Below are positions 51,427-62,035 of a stretch of 64,000 nucleotides of DNA, piece after piece. A program made the translations under genes and the position numbers. Each line of letters opens with the position of its first letter. Within the stretch, counting starts at the first letter, position 1. Origin of the DNA: Aureococcus anophagefferens. Taxonomy: Eukaryota; Sar; Pelagophyceae; Pelagomonadales; Pelagomonadaceae. The DNA is taken from assembly GCF_000186865.1 (NCBI RefSeq), contig NW_008705576.1, forward strand, positions 585,256 through 649,255, read 5' to 3'. A model generated the notes under the pieces. That model did not search any database. It was not told where the DNA came from and saw only the letters and a program-made list of their open reading frames with translations.

Positions 51427-53085
51427 TCAGGCGCCGCACACGGTCGCGTCGCAGGACCGGCATGCGAAGCGGCACGCCTCGTAGGCGTAGGCGCCGTCCG
51501 CGGCGCTCTTCTCCTCGCAGCGCTCGAGGCCGTCGCCCTCGACGACCCAGCGGCAGTTCTGCGACGCCTTCTTCTTGTACCACGTCGCGTCGTCCGCGCA
51601 CGCCTCGCCGCAGGACCCGCACGTCTCCGGGCAGGCCTCGAACGCGTAGACGCCGTCGTCGTCCGTTTTCAGGCAGTTCTTCGCCGCCTTCTTCGCGACG
51701 TATTTTTCGCACGTGTTCTTCGACTTCTTCCGGTACCAGGACGTCGAGTCCGCGCAGGCGCTCGAGTCGTCGTCGCTCGAGCTCGCCGCGGAGAACTCGG
51801 CCGTGAAGGGCTCGTGGTAGCCGTCCTCGTCGTACTGGCTGCCCGTGTAGGCGCCGACGACGACGACCTTGCCCGAGTCCATGACGTGGACGTCCGTGAT
51901 CTCGGGCGTGCCCTTGACGTACCACCGATTCTCCGCCCAGTCGTAGAAGTTCATGTAGCAGCACGTCCCCGCGCTCTGGCAGCACACGCCCTCGTCGTCC
52001 TCGTCGTCGATGCTGTCGCAGCCGTCGACGCCCGCGTAGCCGTCGCAGGTCGACCCGCCGCAGTCGAGCGTCTCGTCGTCGTAGTCGCACTCGTCCGGGT
52101 AGTCGGACCGCGACGTGCCGGGGTCCCGCGCGTCGAGCTCGGCCGTGAAGTCGAGCTCGGCGATGGACGCGCCCGACGCGCGGTCGCTCGTGCGGATCAG
52201 CGCCGCGCCGTCCACGTAGCCCGCGGAGTAGATGGCGTCCTCGGCGGCGGCGTAGGCGACGATCACCGGCCCGGAGCCCGGCAGCCAGAGGCCCCCGGTC
52301 TCGTCGAGCAGGATCGTCGACCCGTCGCCCGGGTCGATGCGCGCGTAGAACGAGTTCGAGCACAGCAGGAGCTCGGACCCCGTCCAGAACATGCGGGGCG
52401 TGCCCGAGTCCGTCTCGACGGCCGCCGTCCACAGGACCCCGCCGTCGTACTCGGCGATCTTCGCCACGCCGCGCGAGCTCGAGTCCGCGACGTTGCCGAC
52501 GACGTAGAAGGCGTGGACGGCGTCGTCGTCGACGTGGTCGTCCCGGTGCACGAACAGGAAGCTGTCGACGTCGTCGAAGCCCAGGTCGTCCGCCGTCACC
52601 GTCCACTCCGCGTACTCGCCGTAGAACTTGACGAGGTCGTTCGACGCCTCGAGGACCAGGAAGTCCTGGCTGAAGTAGCGCTGGATCTGGTCGACGTCGG
52701 ACCACGCGACGTCCAGCACGTAGGCGTCGTCCTCGTACCACTCCTCGACCGTGTAGGCGGCCGTGTTTTGCGTCGCGTCCTCGCAGTAGTACGTCACCTC
52801 GCCGTCGTCCATCTGCACGAAGGTGGGCGTCTCCTCGTAGGAGTCGCCGTCGCCCTCGGCGGGGAACTGGTTGATCTTGTAGGCCAGGCTGCCGTCGAGG
52901 ATCGTGAGGTAGGGGTCGTCGTCGTAGTACTCCTGCCCATAGAGGACGATGCTCGAGCCGTCGGAGGCGCTGCCGCCGAAGTCGCCGCCGTCGCCCGTCG
53001 AGCCATCGTAATCCTCGATGCCGACGAAGGAGAGCGCCGCGGCGCGCCCGAGGAGCAGCGCGATCGCCGCTCGGAACGCTGCCAT
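51427..53085 (-). CDS. Secreted acidic protein with two ShKT-like 6-Cys modules
   Basis: The 552-residue protein starts with a signal peptide (MAAFRAAIALLLGRAAALS). About 430 residues of beta-rich, very acidic sequence follow, with repeated strand patterns (FYVVGNVADSSSRGVAKI, MFWTGSELLLCSNSFYARID) suggesting a beta-propeller. A Cys-rich insertion (CDYDDETLDCGGSTCDGY) follows. At the C-terminus are two tandem 6-Cys modules (C-ADSTSWYRKK..C..NC..AC-PETCGSC and C-ADDATWYKKK..C..RC..AC-RFACRSC), spaced like ShKT domains and related to the WHKK modules of the giant protein at 12728. It is probably extracellular; the function is unknown. Confidence 0.75.
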   Translation of the reverse strand: MAAFRAAIALLLGRAAALSFVGIEDYDGSTGDGGDFGGSASDGSSIVLYGQEYYDDDPYLTILDGSLAYKINQFPAEGDGDSYEETPTFVQMDDGEVTYYCEDATQNTAAYTVEEWYEDDAYVLDVAWSDVDQIQRYFSQDFLVLEASNDLVKFYGEYAEWTVTADDLGFDDVDSFLFVHRDDHVDDDAVHAFYVVGNVADSSSRGVAKIAEYDGGVLWTAAVETDSGTPRMFWTGSELLLCSNSFYARIDPGDGSTILLDETGGLWLPGSGPVIVAYAAAEDAIYSAGYVDGAALIRTSDRASGASIAELDFTAELDARDPGTSRSDYPDECDYDDETLDCGGSTCDGYAGVDGCDSIDDEDDEGVCCQSAGTCCYMNFYDWAENRWYVKGTPEITDVHVMDSGKVVVVGAYTGSQYDEDGYHEPFTAEFSAASSSDDDSSACADSTSWYRKKSKNTCEKYVAKKAAKNCLKTDDDGVYAFEACPETCGSCGEACADDATWYKKKASQNCRWVVEGDGLERCEEKSAADGAYAYEACRFACRSCDATVCGA

Positions 53086-53240
53086 GCTGCGATGTGCAAT
53101 GCCGCGCGATCAATGAATGAATGGCAGCTTTTTTCCAGCTTTATATCTGAATATCCACGACAAGCTGAGGTGATTGAGCATGCAACATGAACATTAACTG
53201 CGATGCGTGTGAAGCGTGGAACTAAGCCACAATATTAATA

Positions 53241-56200
53241 ATGCTCATGGGAGAACCTCCAAGGCTGCCCGGATGGGTCGCCCTGGTCGCGGTCGCAGCT
53301 GCGGCCGCGGCACCGGCAACGCCCGAGGAGACGCTGGGCGCCCGCGCGGCGCGCTTCGTCGCCAGCCTCGCGGCGGCGGACCGGGCAGCCCTCGACGAGC
53401 GCATCGCGCGCAAGCGTTCCCTCGCCGCCGTGCCCGGCCTCCTCCCGGCCCTGCCGGACCACTTCGTGGCGACCGACGGCCGGCGGCTCGAGGACGCGGC
53501 GCCGCCCTGCGGCGCCTGGGAGCACTGCCCCTACGACGGCTACTACATGCCCCTCCGGACGCGCGTCGTCGCGGACGGCTCGTCCGTCTTCGTGGAGTAC
53601 GCGACGTACTTCTGCTACAACGGCTACCTGAGCTGGTGCTCCCAGTGGTACGGCGGCCGGCGCGACGACGCGGGCCGCTTCGAGACGTGCTCCGACGCGT
53701 CGGACACGTTCTCGGGCAGCAGCACGTGGACCGTGCTCCTTCGGGACGTCGAGGTCGCCGCGACCTACGTCGACGCCAACGGCGCGACGTCCTACGCGCT
53801 CCGGGTCCGCGAGGCGGAGCACGGCTTCGTGGAGCGGGGCGACGACCGCTTCGTCGACGGCAAGTACATGCTCTGGCGCGGGCTCGAGCTCGACACGTGG
53901 TACGGCATGGACGACGTGCGCGCCAAGGCCGCGGAGGGCGACACGGAGTGGAACTCGGCCTTCGGCTACATCGAGAACATGAACGCCCTCGAATTCGACG
54001 ACTGGGCCGCGGCCTACGACGACGAGGACGGCGACGAGGGCGAGGACCGGCGCCTCGAGGACGCCGATTTGACGTACGCGCTCGTCGGCGACCGCGTCAC
54101 CTGGTACGAGGCCGCGGCGGTCTGCGACAAGGCCGGCGGCCGCCTCGCGGGCGTGGACGGCGACGACGCCGTCGGCGCCGTCGAGGCGTTCCTCGAGGGC
54201 GCGCTCGGCTCGTGGCGGCGGCGCCTCGACGAGGACTGCGAGTCGACGGCGTGGTACTGCGAGGACGGCTGGGTCCACATCGCCTACGACTGCGCCGGCG
54301 ACGGCTGCGAGGACTGCGGGGGCGCCGCGCGGGCCATGGACGTCGACGAGGTCGCGTGGATCGTCGACGAGGACTGCGGCGGCGACGTGCGCCTCTGGTG
54401 CGACGACGACGTGCTCTGGTACGAGGACTGCTGGTCCGGCGACTCGGCGGCCCTCGGGAACCCGTTCTGCGGCGGCTGCGACGGCGGCGACGACGACGAC
54501 GACGAGTGGGACGACGACGACGGCGACATCTGGGGCGCGTGGGTCGGCTTCCGGCAGGGCGAAAGCGGCGGCCTCGTCGACGTCGCCGGGGACGCGATCG
54601 GCGACGACGTCTGGGAGGCGGACGACGACTGGACCGCCGGGGAGTGCGGTCTCTGGGATCGCGACGGCTACTTCGAGGTCGAGCCCTGCGAGTACGGCCT
54701 CGCCGCGGTCTGCGAGTTCGACGACGACGTCTTCAGCTACTCGTACGCGTGGATCGAGGGCGTCGACGTGACGACGGACGAGGCCTGCGCCTACTCGCCG
54801 AGCTGCACCTGCGCCTGCGAGACCTGCGCCGACTTCCTCGAGGGCCGCTGCGGCACGGACTGCGCCGTCGACGAGGCCGAGGAGGTCTACGTCTACTGCC
54901 AGTGCGCCGACCACGACCACTGCACGGCGGAGAACTGGCGCAAGTTCCTCCCGGCGGACCCGTCCTACTACGTGCTCCGCGTCGCCGCGGACGGCGGCGA
55001 CGCCTGCCCGCTCCTGCCGGAGGACCACGCGCGCGTCGAGTCCGGCGACTCGCAGCTCCGGAGGGAGGGCTGCGCGGTGCCCTTCGGCGACGGCTGCGAG
55101 GACGGCCGCTGCGACTCGGAATTGTCCAAGTTGGACGACGGTGCGGAGTCGTGCTACGACCACGGCCTGGAGATCGAGGCGGCCGTCCTGGGCATGGGCG
55201 AGCCCTACAGCTCGCCCGCGGTCTTCGCCGAGCTCCCGCGCGTCGACGTCGCCGCCGTCGACCGCGCGGCCAAGGCGTCCCTCGCGCTCGCCCTGGCCTG
55301 GCTCGCCGGCGCGCGCGCGGTCTGGGTGCTCCTCCCCTGGGCGGCGGCGGCGGACGACTGCGCGCTCGACCGCTGGACGTACGGCGACGCGACGGAGACG
55401 ACGGGCGCGTGGGCGGACCTCGTCGGCGTCGCCGGCGCCGGCGGCTGCTACGAGGCCGGCGCCGCGTGGAGCGCCGTCGCCGTCGCCGCCGGCGACGCCG
55501 CCTACGACGACGACGCGAGCTGCGCCGCTCTGTGCGACGCGACGGACGGCTGCGACGTCTGGGAGCGCGGCCTCTTCTCCTTCGACGAGTGCTGCGAGCT
55601 CAAGGCGGCGCGCGGGTCGCGGCCCGCGGCGACGCGGGGCTGGGCGTCCGCGGGCGCGGCGGCCTGCGCCGACGGCCGCCTCGCGCTCCTCGACGGCCTC
55701 GAAGCGAGGACGCCCGGGGACGCGGACGTCGACGACGAGTGCTGGGTGCGGGGCCTGGGCTACGGCGCCGACGCGACGACGCCGGCCTGCGGCGCCGCGG
55801 CGCTCCTGGCCGTGGCCGCGCCGGCGGCGACGCTGGACCTGGGCACCGCGCGGGGCTGGTGGGGCGGCGCGGCGCTGGCGACGACGGCCGACGACGACAT
55901 GGCCGCGGCGGACTGCCGCGCGTTCTGCGTCGCGACGGCGGGCTGCGGCGGCTGGCGCCTGAAGCGGGGCGCGTGCCTCGCCTACGACGACGTCGGCTGC
56001 GCGCCGTCCCTCGGCCGCATCTACGACTACGACGCGCCGGACGAGACGGTCTCCGGCGTGCCCGGCTGCGTGTCCGAGGACGACCTCGAGACGTCGTCGT
56101 GGTTCGACGAGTGCGACAGCCCGCGGTGCACGGAACCCGAGGGCGCGGGGCAGCGTCCTGTGGCGGTGACGATTTTCGAGAGATTTCGACCGGGAAAACG

Positions 56201-59200
56201 AAGAGAAATCGTCATCGTGATGCTTGGTAGGCGCGGGATCCTACGTGGGCGACACGTTCCGGCCGGCCAGCGGCTGCTACTTCGCCGTCGTCGAGCGGCC
56301 CGCCGTCGTCGACTGCCTCGAGGGGACGTGGTTCCTCGTCAACGGCGGCTCGAACGCGCTGACGTTCTTCAAGTGGCTCGCGGACCAGGTGTCGCCGGAC
56401 CTCGTGAGCATGGGCGACACCTTCGAGTCCGAGGTCATCGACGTCGTCTTCGGCGCGGGCGGCGACGTCGAGTACGTGTTCAAGGGGAGCCTCTGCTCCT
56501 TCGGCCCCGTGAACTGCAACTACGGCGGGTCGCTGTCGCCCGACGCCTGGGATTCGCGGCACCGCACGTCCGTCGCCGCGGCGCTCGCGGCGCCGGCGTA
56601 CGTCGCCGGCGGCACGCGGATCACGCTCGTCGTCGCGCAGTTCTACGACCAGACGTCCATGGCGCTCGAGGGCGTCGCCGGCGCGACGGCCTGGGCCGGT
56701 GCGAACTTCGTCTTCTACACGCAGTGCATGATCTGGTACCCCTGCCACCAGCAGGGCTGGTGCTACGCGCCGCGATTGGGGTCGTCGTACCTCGAGATCC
56801 GCGACGCGTTCGCGCGCGACGTCGACGCCGTCCTGGCCGTCGCGGAGCCCGTCTGCGCCCGGGCGAACGCCCACTGCTTCTTCGCGCCGGCGGCCTACAA
56901 CACGCGGGCGTCGGGCGGCGGCCTGCCGGAGATCCTGAAGCCCAAGGTCGACGCGACGGCCTGGGCGCACCTCTGTGTGGAATTCAACCACTGGTTTGGG
57001 TGGTCCTGACCAGACTTGAGGATTCTCTAGCTCGGTCAAATCGAAGTCGATTCGGCTGATTTTTGGACGGATCGATCGCTCTCGTCGAGTTCTCGAAGCC
57101 CAGCTGAAGAGCTTGTGTCAAAACATTCGAATACGCTCACATTGAAGTCGGGTTGAAGATTTGGTTTCGGCACAGGCGCACCTCATCGACTGGACGGGCC
57201 TCGTCACGGACTGGATCCCCGAGGAGATCGTCGACGGCCACACGACGCCCTTCCCCCACATCACGGCCTACAACATGATCTGGAACACGGTCTGCGGCGA
57301 CCTGCCGGCCGCGGGCTGCCCCGAGTACCTCGTCGCGGACAAATTATGCTTCGACGCGACGAACGGCGAGACGGGCGACTGGGTCATGGCGTCCGAGGTC
57401 GACTACTGCACCTACGCCAGGGTCGACGCCGTGCCCGTGTCCGTGAAGCTCCAGGCGCCGGCGACGGTCGCGGGCGCCGCGGGCCTCGCGGACTGCCTCT
57501 GGAACGCGCTCGGGCTCGGCGAGACCGGCGGCGCCTCCGGCTCCTCGAGCGCCAAGGAACTCTGCAAGCAGAAGAACCGCCTCTTCTGCGGCGGCGCCGG
57601 CGACGGCTGGGCGCTCGCGGGCGTGGGCTTCGGCGTCGCCGCGGCCCTCGCGGCCGCGGCGTTCTTCGCGGCGAAGAGGAAGCCGCCGCCCCGGCCCGAG
57701 GAGATGAAGGACGCCAAGGTCGCGCCCGTGGCCGTCGACGAGGCCAAGGAGGACCCCGCGCCCGCCACGCCCGTCGTCGTCGCGCCCTTCCGGCTCGAGC
57801 GGCTCGAGGGCCTGGGCCAGGGCAGCAAAAGAGAGCGAAATTCCCAACTTCAAAGGCTCCTATCTCGGCCGTTTTCCACTCGTTTTGGCTGATTTTTGGA
57901 CGAGCGATCATCTCTCGGAACGGTCTCGAAGCGCGGATGCTTTTTCCGGAACGCGCACGCGCGGAACACTCACGTTGAAGCGACGTTGAATCACCCTTTT
58001 GCTGCCCAGGCCTAGGCGGCGCGCGCTACGTCGCGTCGGTCCACATCGTCCTCGGCCACCTCTTCGCCAAGGGCGCCGTCGACGACGTTTATTTGTACGG
58101 CTGGGGCTACACGTGGGTGCCCTTCTTCTTCATGCTCAGCGGCTACGTGCTGGCCCACAGCCGCCTCGCGTCGCGGGACCCGTCCAAGGTCGAGCGCCCG
58201 ACGACGTACCTCGCGAAGCGCCTCGCGACGGTCTACCCGGCCTACGCCGTCGGGCTCTTCCTAGCCCTCGGCGTGCGCGTCGCGCGCGGCGTGGCGCTGC
58301 CGGAGACGAAATGGATGCTGTACCAGGCCTTTCTGCTCCAGGCCTTCGACCCGCGCGCGACGGAGCAGGTCTTCCAGTTCCACTCAGGGCAGGACAAGGG
58401 TGATTCAACGTCGCTTCAACGTGAGTGTTCCGCGCGCGCGCGTTCCGAGAAAAGCATCCACGCGTCGAGGCCGTTCCGAGAGATGATCGCTCGTCCAAAA
58501 GTCAGCCGAAACGAGTGGAAAATGGCCGAGCTAGGAGCGCCTTTGAAGTTGGGAATTTCGCACTCTTGTCCTGCCCAGGTTCCACTGCTGGTTCCTGAGC
58601 TGCCTGGTGCCCTACTGGCTCCTCTTCGGGCCCGTCTACGCCAAAGTCCGCAACGCGAGCCTCGAGGCCTGCTTCGCCGCCCTCGTCGTGTTGAGCCTCA
58701 TCCCCTGGCTCCTCGTCTTGGTGCCCGAGCTCGCGGACGAGGACAACGAGTGGTACCGGCGCCACGCGGTCGGCGACACGAGCTCCGCGACGGATTTGTG
58801 GGTCGTCTTCCTCAAGTTCCACCCGCTCTGCTACTTCCACGTGTTTCTGTACGGCGTGGTCCTCGCGCGGCTCCGCGCGAACCTCAAGGCCGGCGCGGAC
58901 GGCCCGCTCGCGCGGTTCCTCGGCGCCGTCGCGCGGGGCTCCGCGACGGCGGGCTTCGGCGGCCTGCTCCTCGTCTTCCTCGCGCGGGACCTGCGGCCCG
59001 CGGCGCACAAGCTGAGCTGCCGCCTGTCGATCCTCATGCCCCTCCCAGGGCAGCAAAAGAGAGCGAACTTCCCAACTTCAAAGGCTCCTTTCTCGGCCGT
59101 TTTCCTACTCGTTTCGGCTGATTTTTGGACGAGCGATCGCCTCTCGGAGCGTGGATGCTTTTTCCGGAACGCGCGCGCGCGGAACACTCACGTTGAAGCG

Positions 59201-60827
59201 ACGTTGAATCACCCTTGTGCTGCCCAGGCCCCTCCAGGCCATGATCCTCGTGGGGCTGTCGCCCATCGACGCGGGCCGCGCGGAAGACCCGGTCGCCGCG
59301 GCCTTCGCGAAGCTGCCGGCCTTCTTCGGCGACATCTCCTACCCGCAGTACGTGCTCCAGTTCGTCGCCTACTCCTGCTGGCCCACCGTCGACGTCGACG
59401 TCGTCCCCTTCCTCCTCTACCTCACGGGCGGCTCGGCGCTGTTGGCCTACGGCGTCGTCAAGCCCGCCGCGGCGATCTGGCGCCGCTTCGCGGCGACGAG
59501 GCGGCGCGCGGCGATGCTTTTGGTCGCGCCCCTGGCCGTCGCCGCGGGGCTCGCTGCAGCCGCCGCGGCCTACGACGCCGATAAAGCGAAATCGTCGTCG
59601 TCGTCCGCGGCCGCCGGGGGCAACGGCACGAACGCGACGGTGTGGCTGGCCGCGGAGGCGCTCGACGTGCGCCTCAACTGGACGTCGTCGACGCGCGGCG
59701 CGCTCATCAACCCGAGCCTGCTCCTCGTGGACGGCGACATCGTCCGCGCGGCGCGCGCGCACGCGCTCCGGTCCGAGCGCGGCGAGGGCGCGTACCGCGT
59801 CCCGGGCGAGTCCTTCGTGCGCATCGTCGTCGAGGAGACGGCGTCCTGGAGCTCGGACATCGTCCTGGCCGCGGAGCCCTACGGCGGGAACCTGTCCGCG
59901 CCGTTCGACGAGTGGCGCCTCTGGGACCTCGACGGGGCCTCGCGACGGGCGCGCCGGCGTCGCTGTCGCGCCCGAGCCTGCTGAGCCACCTCGGCGACGG
60001 CGCGGCCTGGGGGGCGCTCTGCGAGCCCGTCGCCGCGTTCTACGAGGCCAACAACACGGTCGTGCGCAAGGTCGTCGGCGGCCCCGAGGACCCCAAACTC
60101 GTCGCGCTCCCGGGCGGCGGCGCCTGGGGCCTCGCGTTCAACTCCTACCCGCCGAAGCACCTCGCGGGCAACTGCGACGGCAAGGCGCGGGCCGTGTCGC
60201 AGATGTACCTCGCGCGGAACGGCGCCGCGCTCGCGAGCGGCGACGACGCGCCGGCCGTGCGCCTCGCCTGCGGCGAGACCGAGGCCGACGAGAAGAACTG
60301 GATCGCGCACGAACCGGCGTCCCTTTTGACTTCGCGCAACAACGGAAAAAACGCCATCCCTCTAGGCCTTCACGCACAACGACATGCTCCACTTCGTCTA
60401 CAGCGTCCAGCCGCACGTCGTCGTCGCCGCGCGGCCCGGCGACGGCGCGTGCGTCGTGCGCCACGAGACGTCGTTCTCGCCCCTCGCGGCCGTCGCGGGC
60501 GAAGTCGCCGTGCGCGGGTCCGCGACGGCGGCGCCCTACGGCGGCAACTACCTCGCGCTGCTCCACACGCTCAGGGACGGCGCCTACGAGACGCTCGCCT
60601 ACGAGTTCGCGGGCGCGCCGCCCTTTGGGATCACGCGCGTGTCGCGGCCCATCGAGCTCCAGGGCGGCGGCGCGGCGTTCCCCTCGTCGCTCCTCTACGC
60701 GCAGGGCAAGGTCGTGCTGGCCTACGGCGTCGACGACGCGTCGAGCCGCGCGCTGGTCATGTCCGCCGCCTACCTCGAGGAGCTGTTCGTCCAGGACGAC
60801 GCCTGGTGCAACGCGACGGCGAGGTAG
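53241..60827 (+). CDS. Giant C-type-lectin / esterase-like / acyltransferase-3 / GH130-like fusion protein, 7 exons
   Basis: Exons 53241-56142, 56231-56964, 57176-57809, 58010-58376, 58579-59037, 59228-60304 and 60366-60827 join to about 2,211 residues once one missing base near 59938 is allowed. A signal peptide precedes a Cys/Asp-rich ectodomain with a C-type lectin-like fold (RVTWYEAAAVCDKAGGRLAG ... WVGFRQGE ... CEYGLAAVCEF). Exons 2-3 hold a possible SGNH/PC-esterase-like region (WFLVNGGSNALTFFKWLADQ). A helix (ALAGVGFGVAAALAAAAFFA) leads into an acyltransferase-3 membrane domain (LERLEGLGGARYVASVHIVL, FFFMLSGYVLAHSRL, LAKRLATVYPAYA). After it comes a five-bladed GH130-like propeller (NPSLLLVDGDIV, GGPEDPKLVALPG, KNWIAFTHNDMLHFVYS, FPSSLLYAQGKVVLAYGVDD). 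It probably O-acylates and binds or processes surface glycans. Confidence 0.75.
56143..56230 (+). mobile_element. Introner family C (88 nt), GC-AG intron
   Basis: Target copies GCGCGGGG and GCGCGGGA; element CAGCGTCCTGTGGCGGTGACG to GCTTGGTAG. The ends are imperfect inverted repeats (TGACGATTT 15-16 nt from each end). Phase 1. Confidence 0.9.
56965..57175 (+). mobile_element. Introner family B, GC-AG intron
   Basis: Perfect target copies GCGCACCT. The 5' end is CTGTGTGGAATTC and the 3' end TTTCGGCACAG, so the copy combines both family B end types. Phase 0, joining TAWAHLIDW. Confidence 0.92.
57810..58009 (-). mobile_element. Introner family A, antisense, GC-AG intron
   Basis: Target copies GCCTGGGC and GCCTAGGC; element AGGGCAGCAAAAGAGAGCG to TTTGCTGCCCAG. 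Phase 1; it links the ectodomain to the acyltransferase domain (RLEGLGGARYV). Confidence 0.92.
58377..58578 (+). mobile_element. Introner family A, sense, GT-AG intron
   Basis: Perfect target copies GTTCCACT; element AGGGCAGGACAAGGGTG to GTCCTGCCCAG. Phase 2, joining EQVFQFHCWFLSCL within the acyltransferase domain. Confidence 0.93.
59038..59227 (-). mobile_element. Introner family A, antisense (190 nt), GC-AG intron
   Basis: Target copies GCCCCTCC at both ends; element AGGGCAGCAAAAGAGAGCG to TGTGCTGCCCAG. Phase 2, joining RLSILMPLQAMILVG. Confidence 0.92.
60305..60365 (+). other. GC-AG intron (61 nt) in fusion gene
   Basis: Donor GCGCACGA, acceptor CATCCCTCTAG. Removal restores EKNWIAFTHNDMLHFVY, matching the GH130-like KNW-F motif. 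No target duplication is seen. Confidence 0.82.
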
Positions 60828-60947
60828 CCGGGGGCAAAGACCACCGGGCGTGCGCTGGCCTCTTTTTCTTGCTGACTTCTTTTGTTCATAATTTTTCCAT
60901 CGATAAGGGACGCCATTTGAACCACCGTGACCCGCATGCGCTTACGC

Positions 60948-61934
60948 TCAGGCGGGCACTAGCGATTCCTTTTTCTGCATGGTCCAGTCGGACTCGGTCT
61001 CCTGGCCGAAGAAGACCCGGGAGATGGTGCCGTCGAAGGCGTCGCCGCGGATCGTGCCCCGGAGCGTGTGCTCCTGGACGCCCGAGTAGACGCCGCGGCG
61101 CGTGAAGCGGCTGAGGCGGAGCGTGATCTCGACCGTCGACGAGACGTCGTCCTCGGCGACGACGGTCCACGCGCCGCCCTCGCCCTTGGAGGGCAGCACG
61201 GCGACGTCGCCGCCCGGCTTGAGGACGCAGAGGGGCTCGCCGTCGGCGGTCTGCCACTCGCCGAGCATCGCGACCCGGCGCTCCGCGGCGGCGAGCGCCG
61301 CGACGCGCTCCGCGGCCGCCTCGGCCGCGAGCCGCTCCTTCTCCGCGGCGCGCGCGGCCTCGAGGGCCGCGAGGCGCTCCTTCTCCGCGGCGCGCTCGGC
61401 CTCGCGGTCCGCGGCCGCCTTGGCGTCGGCCGCGGCCACGGCCTTGGCGTAGGCCCGCTCCGCGACCTGGACGTCGGCCTCGGCCGCGGCGAGCGCGGCC
61501 GCCGCGGCCTCGGCGACGCGCGACTCGGCCTGGAGGGAGCTGACGACCAGGTTCTGCTCGAAGATGGGCGCCTCCTCGGCCTCGTCCGCGGCGAGCGCCG
61601 CGGCGGCCGCGGCCTTGGCCTCGGCGAGCGCGACGAGCGCGGCCTTGGCCTCGGCGAGCGCGGCCTTGGCCTCCTCGACGGCGCGCGTCTCGGCCTGGAG
61701 GGAGCTGATGACCAAGTTCTGCTGGAAGACGGGGGCCGCCGCGGCCTGGTCCGCGGCGAGCGCCGCGGCGGCCTCGGGCGCTGCGATGAAGCCACCGTCC
61801 GGCGAGCCCACGGCCGTCTGCTTCTTCGCGGCGTTGATGGACGCGCCGCGCGCCGGCGCGGCGCGGCGCGTATGCGAGAGGAAGCCGCTGGCCGCGGCCA
61901 GCAGGCCCAGGAGGAGCATGCGTCTGCACATCAT
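60948..61934 (-). CDS. Plastid-targeted Ala-rich coiled-coil protein with C-terminal beta domain
   Basis: The 328-residue protein begins MMCRRMLLLGLLAAASGFLSHTRR, a signal peptide with an ASGF plastid cleavage motif (ASAFAP variant). Two internal repeats (APVFQQNLVISSLQAETR and APIFEQNLVVSSLQAESR) are each followed by long Ala/Glu/Lys coiled coils (residues ~55-225). The last ~100 residues are a beta-rich domain (MLGEWQTADGEPLCVLKPGG, STVEITLRLSRFTRRG, AFDGTISRVFFGQE). No family is recognised. It may be structural or an assembly factor in the plastid. Confidence 0.7.
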   Translation of the reverse strand: MMCRRMLLLGLLAAASGFLSHTRRAAPARGASINAAKKQTAVGSPDGGFIAAPEAAAALAADQAAAAPVFQQNLVISSLQAETRAVEEAKAALAEAKAALVALAEAKAAAAAALAADEAEEAPIFEQNLVVSSLQAESRVAEAAAAALAAAEADVQVAERAYAKAVAAADAKAAADREAERAAEKERLAALEAARAAEKERLAAEAAAERVAALAAAERRVAMLGEWQTADGEPLCVLKPGGDVAVLPSKGEGGAWTVVAEDDVSSTVEITLRLSRFTRRGVYSGVQEHTLRGTIRGDAFDGTISRVFFGQETESDWTMQKKESLVPA

Positions 61935-62035
61935 TGCGCGCGCGAGCAGGTGTTCTTCATTTGAAGCCCCGTGTGGTCCTTGACGTCACCTGAGGCGCTT
62001 GAAGCCCACATTGCTGCTGAGCAAGCGGGCTGCCT

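Noticed and set aside
57810..58009. Gene boundary between the lectin ectodomain and the acyltransferase
   Set aside because: The segment is a family A introner with 8-bp duplications; splicing gives a continuous frame into the acyltransferase core. There is no stop or new start with promoter-like space.
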